DNA of 64,000 bases from Blasia pusilla (Eukaryota > Marchantiophyta > Marchantiopsida > Blasiales): NCBI GenBank assembly GCA_050084515.1, contig CM114275.1:23870001-23934000 (forward strand), given 5' to 3'. This document shows positions 41,950-53,579 of this stretch, piece by piece. The notes under the pieces were generated by a model. The model saw only the letters and a list, made by a program, of their open reading frames with translations, was not told the origin of the DNA and did no database searches. Position numbers and translations under genes: made by a program. How positions within the stretch are numbered: the stretch's first letter is position 1; each line of letters opens with the position of its first letter.

Positions 41950-44678
41950 ATGGCTCCGAAGAATCTACTTGGCGGGGTGGGGGTGCTGGCGGTGTTGCTG
42001 CCGCTGATGCCGTGGATCTGTTTGCTCGTAGATGGAGAAGCCAGTGCCCAAAGCTCCGGCACCATAACATTTGGCACTGTGGGATTACTGCATTTCGCTT
42101 TTGATGTGTTCGCTGTCACTCTTCCAGACGGTTGGCGAGAAGGAGGCAAGCTTCTGCAGGAAGGATTAAAGGATTCAGAGGTCAGGCTTACGGACGGTGT
42201 CTCGGTCAATTACAATGGACAGTTCGTGGAGAGTTCGGAGCATGAGGGGGAATCAGGTGAGTGAGAGTAGTGGATCGCAATTTTCGGAATATGCGACATT
42301 ATATTTGCTTGTGTTAGACCGCTCTTCGTTGGTAGAGACATGTCGATCACCATCAGCAGAAAGCGAATGCGTCTTGCGTTCATTTGACTTGTTGCGTTTT
42401 GAATATGCAATGACAGGGCATTTCATGAAATCAGGGGGAAGTGATAAACGTTCAGGTTATCAATAGTTGTTTGGATTATGGTTTGCGTGCAAAGTGTTCT
42501 AGAACCTGTAGCGTTCCAGGCAATCGTCTCCGCAGAGCAACTGGCAAACGCTGTGGAGTCTTTTCGACCGCCCTAATCGAAACGACTTAGGGCACTCGAT
42601 TTGATTTGCGGGGCGAGTGCCGGGAGCGAATTAATCTCATCTGAGATACTTACGCAGTTGTGAAATTTGTTTTGCCAGAGGAGGGCGCCATTGGTGGAGA
42701 GAAACTCCGATCTCCAGGTCTGATTTTTGTCTCGGAGAGAGAGGGGGCCTCTAGAATCTACGTGAATGGTCCTGACGGGAAATCCACCATCTCGCAAATC
42801 CCGTGCTCAACACCTGATTCGGACGACCATTCCATGTGCGACAAGCCGACCATTCGAGGCAAAACACTCGTGTTCGTTTCCACCGCGAATGTTAGCACTG
42901 CACCTACGGACAGTTCGGCGGCTGTGTACTCCACCTCCCTCGATACCGGCACTACGATAAGGCTAACTCCACCAGGCGTGGCTGATTTTAGTCCGGCCAT
43001 CTCACCCTCAGGAGAATGGATTATGGTGGCTTCCACTCAAGGTGTTCCAAAACACGAGCCTAAAAACTTCGAGGAGATAGAGACAGCCCTTTATGTTTAT
43101 GGGTCCAAAGATGGCAGTCAAAGACAGCTTGTGGCCAAATCAGGGGGCTGGGCAACATGGGCAAACGAGCGAAGTGTTTACTACCATCGTAAGGCCGAGG
43201 ATGGATGGTGGAGCATCTTTCTAGTCGACCTGCCATCCGCTGCAGGCGAATTGCGTGAGCCGTTGAGGATCACTCCGCCTGGTGTTCATTGTTTCACTCC
43301 CTCGGTTTCTGCGACTGGCGAGTGGCTTGCAGTGGCCACCAGGAGGAGGCGGTACAAATCAAAGTCCGAAAAGAGTGCCCGACATATAGAGATCTTCGAT
43401 CTCCGGTCCCAGAAATTCAGTCCCCTCACAGTTTTGATGTCGCCTGATGTGAGTCATTACAACCCTTTTATCTCGTCCTCTGGACTCATCGGCTACCATC
43501 GCTGCAGAGGAAAGGAGTACGACGGAACCGTACCTGTCATCCAGACCGTCCCACTTCCGCAACGCACCCTTGCGAAATTCAATCTTTCAATCGATCTCTT
43601 GAGAGTGGATGGCACCTTTCCTATCATCTCTCCGGATGGAACGCATCTGGCATTCATTCGTGAATCCGGAGACGGGTCAGTGCCCGTGCCCGTGTCACGA
43701 AAGGGTGTTTACGTCCTCCGCTTGAGTGATTTTCAGATTTGGAAGGTCTATGGTGGACGGGCCTATGGTTTGGCCTGGGACCCGGTCACAGCGGGAGTTC
43801 TCTACAGCAGTGATGGCCAATGCTTCCAAGGCGCGGGCGTGGCGACACGGCTGATTTCCATTTCTAATGTGCTGCACAGCGACAAAGTGTACTCCCGCAT
43901 CGCGTACCCCATCAGGAGACTGACAGAGGACGGCACGGGCAACAACGGGATGCCATCTCAACATCCCAGCAAGAGTGAGCTCGTGTTCGTCTCGGGGAGA
44001 TCCGGCCACAAGAATCTCTACAAGTTGTCTTTGAAGGCCGACGGCACCCCGGATCGCACCGAGCGATTGACGGCCGGGAATTGGACGGACCATCATCCCC
44101 ACTGGTCTCCAAGCGGGGAGTGGATCGTGTTCATCTCGAACCGGGCGTATCCCACCACCGAAAGCTTCGATGTCTACATGGTACGCCCAGATGGAACGGG
44201 CCTGCACAGCGTCACAGAGATTCTGGATCGGCCTGTGGGTGTTTCGGCGCATCCACGATTCAGTCCCGATGGAAAGAAGCTGGTCTTATCTTCCAACTTG
44301 GCGGGCTTCTCGTCCGAGACCATCTCGATGCCGCTCCAGTACCAGCCGCATGGAGAGATCTTTGTCGTGGATGTGGATCCTGTCAGTCAATCTACCGTGA
44401 ACTACCGAAACTATCGAAGGCTGACTCACAATTCGTACGAAGATGGTACAGCCTCTTGGAGTCCCGTGAAAATACAGTTGCCTCCTGTCTCAGAGCTGGC
44501 GAATAGCAGCGAGCCTCTCCGATGCAACTTCCTCGACTACCTCAATACCACGGACAATTGGCCTGATCTTTCCCCTCGTGCCATGAGCTCTCAAATCATA
44601 CACTCTTGTGGACATAGCTCTCCGATCCCTGCGTTGGCAAGCACCGGTCTGAATCTTGCAAATCTGATGGACGATTAG
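41950..44678 (+). CDS. secreted TolB/DPP6-N-like beta-propeller protein
   Basis: Plants have a small family of secreted TolB-related (DPP6 N-terminal domain-like) proteins of about 700 residues; their biochemical role is not established. Two exons, 41950-42256 and 42679-44678, join in phase (GAATCAG|AG) to give 768 residues and a TAG stop. The start is the ATG at 41950, because it leads straight into a signal peptide: MAPKNLLGG, a hydrophobic core (VGVLAVLLPLMPWICLLV) and small residues up to about residue 35. The rest carries repeated propeller blades of the PD40/TolB type: FSPAISPSGEWIMVAS, FTPSVSATGEWLAVAT, IISPDGTHLAFIRE, HHPHWSPSGEWIVFISNR and AHPRFSPDGKKLVLSS. There is no peptidase triad region, so it is the propeller alone. 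It is G+C-richer than its surroundings and intact. Extracellular or cell-wall location is inferred from the signal peptide. Confidence 0.9.
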
Positions 44679-46249
44679 TGGGAACTGTAGTGTACGAAGA
44701 TATCGTACACTATCGGGGCAGTGCGAAGAGAAGAGTAAGAAATCCCCACGTATGTTTTGGAAGTTCATAGGAGAAGTATCTCAAAGACTCAAAGGTAAAG
44801 CCAAACGTTCCAAATGTTCGGACGCTACATGAGTATTTTTACCCATTTTTTGCCATTGGGTTGAACTCATGTGCCAATTGGGCATCACATCTAGGGATGG
44901 TTTGCTCCTCGATTTTGAGCTCATGAGGGCATGCTAGAAGAAAGGATGATGGGAACCCAATAGAAGTACAAGAAGGGGGAGTCATATGATAGTCCTAGGA
45001 TGATAAAGTTGCTAAGAGGTGTCACAAATCCCAAAGGATTCCATATCCCAATGTTGCTTCCAACAATAACTAGTATAAGCCGCAGGTTGTACCGGTTTAT
45101 ATTACCTCCCGGATTTCATTCTTACCACTCTAAAGTGTCATTTTTAATCAATTTTGAATAATCTTATTGGTTTAGAAGACTAAGATCAAGGTGGTTGACA
45201 ATTTATAGTGTCAAAGAGGAAAGGAATTTGCAAAATGAAAGAGTACTTAGGTCCATCAATTTGTACTGGTGGTAAGCATTGTTGATAATCAACTTTTGCA
45301 TAAATAGAGGTCCTCAAATTTGATAAACTAATGTTGAAGGGTACTTGTTTAGGCACCCACTTGATGTTTTGGGCACTCCTCCTAGTAGTCTTTGTCCCCT
45401 CCATGACACACCCTATTCAAAGCCAAGCCATAGCGACATATGGAAAAACGTTGGGTGGAGGCTGTTGGCTATATAGCCCAAAGCTAGCATATAGGGATAA
45501 GGATAGGTTTTTATTACATGCCGAAACAAATGAAGGATTCTCATCTAAGACAATTATGGCGAGGATTGCGCAATTGGAGCAATTCCTTGAGGCTATAGTG
45601 ATGCATAAACCATTCGAATGGGACGAAGGTGGAGCCTCAACTCACAAATTTGCCCATCTACATGATATGGTGGAATAATTATGAGGTTTGGGATTTCCTT
45701 CCCACAATGCATACATGGTTGCAAATGCAACATTGATTCAAGGTGTAGTGAGGGCGTCCGGATCCAATGTGGAGTACATTGGAGGAGCAGTGTAGAGAGG
45801 AGGTGGCAAGCTAGCTAAACTTCCTCAATCTTCTACATCAATAGACCCCATCAATGAACCTTAGATGACATCTTTAGAATATTTGTCGTCATGGGTAGAT
45901 GGTAAGTAGGTTGGGCATCTAAATCTTTTATATTGTCATAGACTCCTAGATCCAATCAATCAATGGATCTCTTGAGAGTATTTTTGTCTTGGATAAAGAT
46001 TCATTAATTGGAGTAGGTGAAGAAAGTACATATACGGTGCCCATATAACATTAGGCAAGGCCTAGCACAAGTGAGTTTTAGATGTCAGCAATAACTTGGT
46101 GTAGAGCCCCACTATTTTTAATGATTAGCGAGGGACGATTCGCTAGGTCCAAAAAAAAAAAAAGCTATCGTTCTACTACATATGGTGGCTTCAAACAATT
46201 TAGCAAGGAAATTTCAATGGATTTGTCCCTCCGGAGTTGAGCATCAATC
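44679..46249. other. degraded region, probably retroelement remnants
   Basis: A plus frame at 45331-45678 (115 codons, with ATYGKTLGGGCWLYSPK and LEQFLEAIVMHKPFEW) has protein-like composition but no family I can name. It is followed by a scrap of gypsy protease at about 46250. The stretch is likely a decayed retroelement of the same gypsy kind; the evidence is weak. Confidence 0.3.
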
Positions 46250-46325
46250 AAAATCGATGCTACTTGATTCAAGAGCGCGATCCCTTATATTGGGTAAGGC
46301 ATTATGCTTATGTCGTCAATAGCTA
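46245..46325 (+). pseudogene. gypsy retropepsin scrap
   Basis: A plus frame reads LLDSRARSLILGKALCLC. This lines up with LLDSGAQPLMLGKATCIG of the gypsy family in this window (the catalytic DSGA has become DSRA). It is a third, tiny relic of the family. It lies just outside or at the edge of the foldback arm that begins near 46325. Confidence 0.5.
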
Positions 46326-46534
46326 ATTCTATAACGCTCACGCTAGTGGAGACCAAGGAAGCGATTCATGATCTCTAGTCCAAGAAGGAATGACCTTGTT
46401 ATGACCCACCAAAGTCGGAACCTTAACTAGCTAGTTGCAAGACTGGAAACGACAAAGGAACTGGCCACGCGACTAATGCTAGGCAAAACGGTCACGCGCC
46501 TTGAGACTAGCTTTAGGCGAGAAAATGACATAAC
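46325..46534 (+). repeat. foldback element, left arm, outer part
   Basis: This segment is the reverse complement, with substitutions, of about 59480-59655. Shared runs, read on the plus strand here, include TATGACCCACCAAAGTCG and CCTTGAGACTAG.CTTAGG. It ends at the copia target duplication, and the arm continues at 58914 beyond the copia element. Confidence 0.8.
46530..46534. repeat. target-site duplication of the copia element (left)
   Basis: ATAAC lies immediately left of the 5' LTR and again at 58909-58913, immediately right of the 3' LTR. Five bases is the usual size for Ty1/copia integration. Confidence 0.85.
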
Positions 46535-46846
46535 TATTGAAGATTGAGTTACAGTCAAGCTCATAAGATACCTAAACTGCTACATTTGGTACTCACACAA
46601 AGTAGGGAAGCTTAATCTTGGCTAGTCAGTGAAGCGCAATTATCTTAACTAGGGTTAGTTAATCACAGTTAGTCTCACTTGAGACTATGATTAAGGTTAG
46701 GGTTAGGGTTTCTTGAACATACCCTATATAATTGAGAAGGGGACCAGCCTTCACTCATTCTCTCATTGCAAATTTCGTTCTCCATGGTGGTGTGTGAGTG
46801 TGAGAGTCGTTTCCCACCAATTATGCTTCTTTAGCAATTTTCCACA
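46535..46846 (+). repeat. copia 5' LTR
   Basis: Matches 58597-58908 along its whole length. It contains CATACCCTATATAATTGAGA, a likely TATA region, and a short run of telomere-like hexamers (GGTTAGGGTTAGGGTTTC) before it. Confidence 0.92.
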
Positions 46847-46858
46847 TGGTATCAGAGC
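46847..46858 (+). promoter_or_regulatory. copia primer binding site
   Basis: TGGTATCAGAGC directly follows the 5' LTR. This is complementary to the 3' end region of plant initiator tRNA-Met as used by many Ty1/copia elements to prime minus-strand synthesis. Confidence 0.9.
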
Positions 46859-47249
46859 AAGAGGAGAACATCACTTGAAATGCTTGGTATTTGAGGAGAG
46901 AAGAGAGGCAATAGAAGGCGAAACTTCAATTTGGGAGAAGGAAATTTTTTTCAGAGCTCAGTGGATGGAGATTTAAGGTGGAGCTTTGACGATGATAAAA
47001 CTTTCGAGGCATTTTTAAATTTTGTCGATTTATGGCTAGAATTACCAAAGGCTGGTCTAGACATCTTATTGCTCAATTCTTGAGCTCTTAAAATGTAGGA
47101 AAGTGCAATTTCACTTTTTTCACTAGTTTTTTCATACATTTGATCAATTTTGGCAAATTTTAGATTGATTTATGTGTAGGAGTGGTCTATGCTTCAATTG
47201 GAGTAGTAGAGAGATTGAAATTACATTTTTGTGAGTCAAATCGTTCGTC

Positions 47250-48165
47250 ATGGAGTATTCCTCAACAACAATCACATGCGAGAAGCTAGATAAGCAGAAT
47301 TATAATGTCTAGAAGTTTCGCATGAAAAAATTTCTCATGGGTCAAGAACTATGAGAGCTTGTCACATGTGATGAGGCCAAGCCAGAAGGTGACTCAACAG
47401 ACTTGAATGTTTGCGCCTGGAACAAACGCGCAAGGCAAGTAATCCACTACATTTCAATAACGATCAATTCGTCAATGATAGGTCACATTCAAGATATTGA
47501 TACTCCGAAGGAGATCTGGGATGCATTGGAAGAGTTGTTCCATACATCTACAAAGTTCATAAAGCTTCAATTGAAACATCAATTGAACTAGGAAAGGATC
47601 GCAGAGCATCAATGATTATATTTTCAGTATGAGACATATTGTTGATCACTTGAATAGCATTGGAGTGATAGTAGAAGATGATGATCTGATTTTGTTCACT
47701 CTTCAAGGCCTTCCAAAGGATTATAAGTCCTTTGAGACCTCTATCTCTGAGAGAGAGAAGTATCTAACCTTTCAAGAGTTAATCCCACTGTTAATCAAGT
47801 CACAGTGGAGATGCGCCTAGTAAGTAGTGGTAGCTCGTCTAGTCTAGAAGAGAGTGCGCTATTTGCAAGTTATGGATTAAACAGAGGCAGGGGTCGTGGA
47901 AGAAGCTTTCGTGGTCGTGGTGGATATCAAGCATATGGAGGAAGGGGCACTCAATATAACGTAACTCAATCAACTAAGAACTAGTACCACACACAATCAC
48001 AAGGTGGTGATGGTGGAAACCGTTGGGGTCGAGGTCAGCAGTAGAGGGTCCCTGGATCTTGCAATTATTGTGGGATAAAGGGTCATTATGCAAAGTTTTA
48101 TTTCAAGAAGAAGGCAGATATGAGAACAGTAACCTTACAGCAACAAAACTATGTGGAGCAACATA
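47250..48165 (+). pseudogene. copia gag
   Basis: Starts at ATG 47250 and reads as a copia gag of the retrotran_gag/UBN2 type, with INSSMIGHIQDIDTPKEIWD, LQGLPKDYKSFETSI and then an Arg/Gly-rich stretch. The zinc knuckle CNYCGIKGHYAKFYF has lost its last Cys (Tyr instead). Stops near 47310, 47350, 47590 and 47818, plus frame changes, break it. The reading ends at the junction with the gypsy insertion, near 48178. Confidence 0.85.
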
Positions 48166-48178
48166 TAACATACATTGC

Positions 48179-48244
48179 TGACATACCATACTCACATACA
48201 TACATAACATAGACGAGAGCATACAAAAACACAAGTGTACCACA
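48179..48244 (-). repeat. partial second LTR abutting the gypsy 3' LTR
   Basis: These 66 bases repeat the sense start of the LTR (compare 48655-48720). They are separated from the end of the full LTR by just two bases (AT). The copia sequence begins immediately beyond. See the finding on a two-LTR junction. Confidence 0.75.
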
Positions 48245-48246
48245 AT

Positions 48247-48720
48247 TGAAATCTGTGAAAGACCTACTGTCATAAAATACGTATAGAATCACATGCAATC
48301 GAGCCAAACCCACTCGAAGATGGGAGAATCCAGGTCGAAGCTTTTGGGAACCACCATAGCCAAGAGCTCTACTCACTACCAAGGCTAACTCCCAACGCAA
48401 CAGGATCAATTCAAAAAACTAACTGTTCTTTGAGTACAGTCCACACTATATCCTCCAACCTAAGGATGGGCCCTACTGGAAAAGTCACCCTCAACGGAGT
48501 AATCCCCAAACCTATGTATGAAACCGCATCCCTACCTAGAGACTACGGCCTTATATAAGGAATAGCCTCTACTAGCACACTATACTCTACGACATAATCC
48601 GTATGGTCATGATAGCTGTCGTGCGAATCCACATCTTCATACAACGTACATCGTTGACATACCATACTCACATACATACATAACATAGACGAGAGCATAT
48701 ACAAACACAAGTGTACCACA
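48247..48720 (-). repeat. gypsy copy 2 3' LTR (full, about 474 bases)
   Basis: In sense it starts TGTGGTACACTTG, right after the polypurine tract, and ends CAGATTTCA, giving the canonical TG...CA ends. Its last ~366 bases match the 5' LTR at 55262-55627 at roughly 90% by eye. A TATA-like CTTATATAAGG lies inside. Confidence 0.85.
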
Positions 48721-48882
48721 ACGGGCGGCTAGGTCCCTCTAACTCCGAGGTAGCCTTATACATCTACTACATGCTATACACCTTCGTGGGTGCACGAATC
48801 AGAAGGCCGGGTGCTAGATTGACCCATCGTTAGTCGCACATCTGTAATCCATATCATGCAAAGATCAAGTCATCTACCCCTC

Positions 48883-49251
48883 CTAAGTACATCGAGGACA
48901 AACCCACCTTCCAGGAGGAACAACATCCATACGTGGAGTCAAGCACATCATGTGCCAACCCCTAGAACATCGATCACACACCAACATACGGGTTGCGTTA
49001 CCATCAGACCCACACAACATGCACCTCAAGCTAGCACGTATCATGGCTAAGCTTGGGTCAACAGTACCATCCACATTTGGAAGATGACATGGCACACAGT
49101 TACGCACATGGTCCTTCCAAACAACTCCATCATGACCCTCCAACATGAGAACTCCAAAAGCTAACACCTCTCGCACTCGTAAAATAGTGCGGCCTGCCGT
49201 CACATCCAACGTTGTCGATGCAATGTGTGGCAAATAGACATAGTCCCCCAC
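48883..49251 (-). pseudogene. integrase C-terminal domain plus PHD finger (gypsy copy 2)
   Basis: An open 122-codon frame begins with a GPY/F-like integrase end (GDYVYLPHIAS, then GVLMLEGHDGVVWKDHV). It ends in a complete PHD finger: Cys77, Cys80, Cys92, Cys95, His100, Cys103, Cys118 and Cys121, with the hallmark WH before the second zinc half (DRCSRGWHMMC) and the GRWVCPRC close. PHD fingers read histone tails, most often H3K4. Chromoviruses carry a chromodomain at this place, so a role in steering integration is a fair inference. It is one frame off the integrase core at 49616-49200. The finger itself is undamaged. Confidence 0.85.
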
Positions 49252-50480
49252 ATGGAACCTATGAATCGATGGTGGATAACCTCCACCCGAATAGTTGCAT
49301 ACCGCAACGTATCCCTGTGTTGAGCAATGGCAAGATTCTCAAAGGTTGTTGGCATAACTCTCCGAACGAGCTCTGCCCGCTGAGAACACACTCTCATCCA
49401 CATCTCTGGATCATCAAGGTTCACCACCTCACTAGACTCTCGACGAATTGCTACTGGCAAGTATGGATCTCGGCCGTATAACAGAAAATAAGGTGAGAAG
49501 GAAGCCAAGGATACTTGGCGACTGAACCTATATCCCATGGCTAACCATAGCAACTGAATATCCCAGTCTCCAAGATGCCCCTTCTGTAGGCCATACTTGC
49601 GCAATGCCCTCTTCACCGTCTAAACCACACGCTCAGCCAAACCATCCGCCTCTGGAGGATCTCGAGACGTGGTCCGATGATCGATCAACGCCTTGTCACA
49701 CAAGACCTAAAACTCACCCTGAAACTCTGTACCCTGGTCGGTCAGCACCTAGCTGGTGCACCAAAATGACTAAGCACTCTATCAAGAAATGCATACGCCG
49801 TTCCCTCACTTGCCTTGTCAAGTTATGCCACCAACTCAATCCACTTTGAGAAGTGCTCCACCATCACCAACACATATCGATGATGTCGTACAGTCAACTG
49901 GAACGGTCCCGCGAAGTCCACACTCCAACGGTAACCCAACCCCATAATAGGCAAGGGGTGTAACTATGGTGTAGGGGCATTGAATGATGCCTTCACCTAG
50001 TCACAAACCATACAACGTGACACCAACTGCTGCACCTGAGTATGCATGCCACGCCACCAATATTGGCCAAGGAGTAAGCTATACGTACACTTTATCCCAA
50101 AATCTCCCAACTCCTCATTGGCATGTCACACAATACACTCTCTCTGAGCCAAATGCGGCATCACTCATACTCTACCATCCTCCCACACACAAAGAATATG
50201 TGTTCCCTCCAATCGATACCTCCTAGCACGTTGAAGAACACGGTCTCGCTCCTTGGCACTCACTATGCCTGACACCCTACTGGTCCATAGGAACTCCAAT
50301 ACCAACGCATCATCATGAATATCACGTTGATCCGTACCACCCTCTCCAACCTTAGGATCTGAAGGTTGGCCATCTACCCTCTGACTAGAGTAAGATGTCA
50401 TGTGGTCCTCAATACTATAATCCACTCCTAACCAACATAAAAAAGGCAGATGCATGCCAACCTCGCACCATCTCCTCATC
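49200..50480 (-). pseudogene. gypsy copy 2 integrase core
   Basis: Integrase joins element cDNA to the chromosome. In sense order it shows an N-terminal HHCC zinc region (ECIV-HANEELGDFG, then VSRCMVCD), RWSVDFAGPF with the first Asp near 49916, VLTDQGTEFQ with the second Asp near 49740, and GLAERVV with the Glu near 49640. The PYFLLYGRDPYLP motif follows. All three DDE residues remain although stops (for example near 49623) and frame changes break the frame. The DDE motif and the PYxLLYG motif are typical of plant Ty3/gypsy. Confidence 0.85.
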
Positions 50481-51830
50481 AACCTCGCCATGCCATCTAG
50501 CCCCAATTGCATCCTCTTGGCTAGTACATGGGTTCCTACTCAACCCATTAGCATCAAGGTTGGCAACTCCAGGTCTACTCGTGTAAGATAAGAGCCCACC
50601 GTGCAAGCTTTCCAGTAAGCTTGTCAGACTCCATCAACCACTTGAGCGGCTGGTGATCAGTAACAAGCGTAAATTGTGTGAAAAAAAAGTAACATCTAAA
50701 GTGTGCCACAACCCACACTACTGCCAAGCACTCTCCCTCATATGAACTATATCGTGACTCCACTGCATTATTCGAACGACTTGCATAGGCCACCACAAAC
50801 TCCATGTGCTCATCATCATGTTGTGTCAACACCGCTCCAAATCCCAACATACTCCAATCAATGTGCAACTGAAATGGGCACCCTCTGATAGGTCTCCTCA
50901 AGATAGGCACGGCCACCGACTGGGCCTTGAGCTCCACAAAAGCTCTCTTCTGATCATCTCCCCAGTGCCACTCCTGATCTGATTTCAAAAATTGGTTCAA
51001 AAGCTTTGCCATAACACTAAATCCCTTCACATACCTCCGATAGTAGTTCGCCAATCCCATGAATGCCCGAACTCTACTCACATCTACCAAATGAGGAATA
51101 AGTGCAATAGCCTCCACCTTTGCTTGCTGAACTCCCAAACCACCTCGATAGATCACATGAGCCAAGTACTCAACATCCTCATGGAAGAACTTACACTTTC
51201 CTGGATGCAAACGTAGATCATGAGCTTTCAACCGCTCAAACACAATCTGAAAATGTATCTGATGCTCCTCCACCGTGTTACTGAACACCAAGATATCATC
51301 AATGTAACACCGAACAAAATCCAACCCTGCTAGGATCCTGTCCATCACTCTCTGAAACTCGGCAGATGCATTCTTCAACCCAAAGGGTAAGAACTTCCAC
51401 TAGTACAAACAATCCTTTCCATGAGAGTTGACATCCCAAAATGTTGTCTTGGCCTTGTCACTCTCTCAAATCGGCAACTCATGGTATCCTGCCCGAAGAC
51501 CCAAAGTACTGAAAATCTTTTCCTGTCCCACCACATCAAAGATGTCCTCAGGTGTAGGCATGGCATACCTATCGGCCTTGGTTTGCCGATTGATAGGAAG
51601 GTAATCTCCACACATCCGCCTATCCGTGTAGTTGTCATGCACATTCTTTTTAGCAAGCATGACAGTGGCTGATGCATACTCTCCATGCGACAACTCCACT
51701 AATCCAACCTCCAAAAGGTTCAGCGTCATACTCTCAATCAGATCCCTCTCCATATCACTATATTAGTAGGGATGACGGAAGATTGGCGTATCACTAGCAA
51801 AATCAATCCGTATACCAGGTCCAACCAAAG
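50480..51830 (-). pseudogene. gypsy copy 2 reverse transcriptase and RNase H
   Basis: RT and RNase H convert element RNA to DNA. Sense order: a start with VELSHGEYASATVMLAKK, then RRMCGDYLPINRQTKADRY, STLGLRAGYHELP, a frameshift near 51470-51420, NASAEFQRVMDRIL, the catalytic YIDD (51306-51295) and YYRRYVKGFSVMAKLL. RNase H shows HIDWSMLGFGAVLTQ, YSSYEGECLAVVW, VTDHQPLKWLMES and the terminal DANGLSRNP. The frame 51378-50575 is open for 267 codons, the longest undamaged stretch of the element. Two or more frameshifts break the remainder. Confidence 0.92.
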
Positions 51831-52205
51831 CACCCAGCTCCTTCATGCTAAAGGCAAAACAACTCCTATAAGCACGTAGGAACTGTGTCAAGCGTCATTT
51901 CTCACCTCCCGTAAGCTTGGGCCCAAGTAATGGCTCCCAAGTCTCTTCCACTGGCACACTAGAGGAGAGGACAACGCCATTGGCAGCTATGCAACCCCTT
52001 CACAAGATGGTACACCCTTAGCTACACCATCATCTGAGCAAATAACTCCTCCACCAGCATGAGCAACCAACTCCACATGCCCAGCCATTACATCCCATTT
52101 ACTCCAAGGATGCAAAATACTACTCTCCTTGCCCCCAGCCGATTCCTCTATCGTTCCGGTAGCCATCGAGCTCATCACAAGGGGTAAAAGACCCATAGAC
52201 ATAAT

Positions 52206-53218
52206 CTAAAGTTGACGATGCTTGGCCATACCAAGACTCAAAATCCAGGTCAAAAAATTCAGGTCCATGGCCTGACCCAACACATGACGTCGTGAAGCCT
52301 CAGAAATGGAAGCAACCGCTGTCACACCAGTAGCAAATCCCATCGCACACTCTCTCTCATTAGCGTTAGGCTCCATCAACTGTCTCACATGAGAATCCCA
52401 TACAAGCCCTGGACCACCTTCCCTGTAGGCATGTGACAAGGGAAAACTCACAAATGTGGGTAGTGCCATCCTAGGTTGCCCCACACGGTTCACCATTTCC
52501 ATGGATGACCGATCAATAACCCTCACCACCCAAGAAAGTCCCCCAATATCCAAGATAGTATCCACTGTAAGGCAAGGATCCCGCTGCACTGCATCATATG
52601 CTCGACATAGAACCTCCCTAGGCAACAAGTTTGTCCACTACAAGTGTGGACGATGTGCACGCGAGCCAACTCGCGCTGCATCCAACAACACCGCTGGTCC
52701 AATCCAAGACCGCACCTCATGAACACTCGCCATCATCCAAATCCGAGTGTCACCTCAACAATGGAACATTCTCCAGAATGTAAGCTGGAGCACGTGTCTC
52801 ATGAACCTGAAGATGTTGTAACACACGCAACATCTCCCAAAACAATCGAGACCTAGGGTCGTGTTATCCCTCACCACGACCAACACGTGTATGACCCTGA
52901 CATGGCCATCCAACAATCACCAAATCCACAAGATCAACCCTCTCAAGGTCTGCGCCCCCAAAAATGCAATGTGTGACGGCAAATCAGGCTGGTACCCACG
53001 AATATCTGATGGCGGAAACAACTCATGATATCTTCGCATCAACTGCCCAATATGTCGGGATGAGATTCTCTGGGCCGTCTCATCTCGTTCCACATACACG
53101 TATCTCCGCATAGGAATACCGGCCTGCAACATTGTAGCCAAATGAGTGCTAATCCCACCAAAGAGATCTAACACACAAATGCCCTCTGGCGGATACTGCC
53201 ATACAATGGGTGTAGTAT
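52206..53218 (-). pseudogene. C5 cytosine DNA methyltransferase domain inside gypsy pol
   Basis: C5 methyltransferases move a methyl group from AdoMet to cytosine in DNA. In sense order: motif I GICVLDLFGGIS (about 53171-53150), motif II YVYVERDE, motif IV GWPCQG with the catalytic Cys (52911-52894), motif V DPRSRLFWEMLRVL, motif VI ENV (52773-52765), motif VIII HRPHLxWTNL (about 52657-52628), motif IX NERECAMGF (about 52372-52330) and motif X GQAMDLNFLTWIL (about 52285-52240). The order is canonical, not the rearranged order of plant DRM. The HRxxLxWTNL motif recalls DNMT3. Damage: a one-base frameshift near 52955, TAA at 52866-52864, a frameshift near 52750 and TAG at 52640-52638. It lies between protease and RT on the same strand, in place of the usual short spacer, so it was part of the polyprotein. 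Confidence 0.88.
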
Positions 53219-53579
53219 CCAAAGGGGATAACCCAACTGGACCAGAAGTAGGAGTCCGCCGTGGAGCCTCCTCTTCCTTGTGAGGTATAACAACCTCACA
53301 CCAAGCCTCCTGCACTAGGCGATCAGCCTCCTGCCGTAGTGCACCGCCTGAACTCCAAAGTGGCACATCCAATGATGAGGATACCACTGCTGCAAAACTA
53401 GGGACCTCCTCTACCTCCTCATGCACAGGAGAATCCATAGCAGAAAGGTTACCCTCCAAAAAGTCTCTTGGCCAAGTGACTACTCCACTAAAACCAGCCA
53501 CAGATGCTAACACTGTTGGGGAAGACCCTCCTCGTTGAGCCCAATAAATAAATCTCACAGGCACCTGGCTCATACGTCC

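Noticed and set aside
43695-44252. 185-codon minus-strand frame
   Set aside because: Antisense shadow of the TolB-like exon, which is strongly supported on the plus strand.
46538-46846. Copia LTR starting at the internal TG (46538)
   Set aside because: Starting three bases earlier makes both LTRs 312 bases and gives a perfect ATAAC target duplication, so the 5' end is taken as TATTG.
52206-53218. Assignment of the gypsy methyltransferase to the plant DRM family
   Set aside because: DRM enzymes have rearranged motifs (VI-X before I-V); here motif I comes first and IX-X last.
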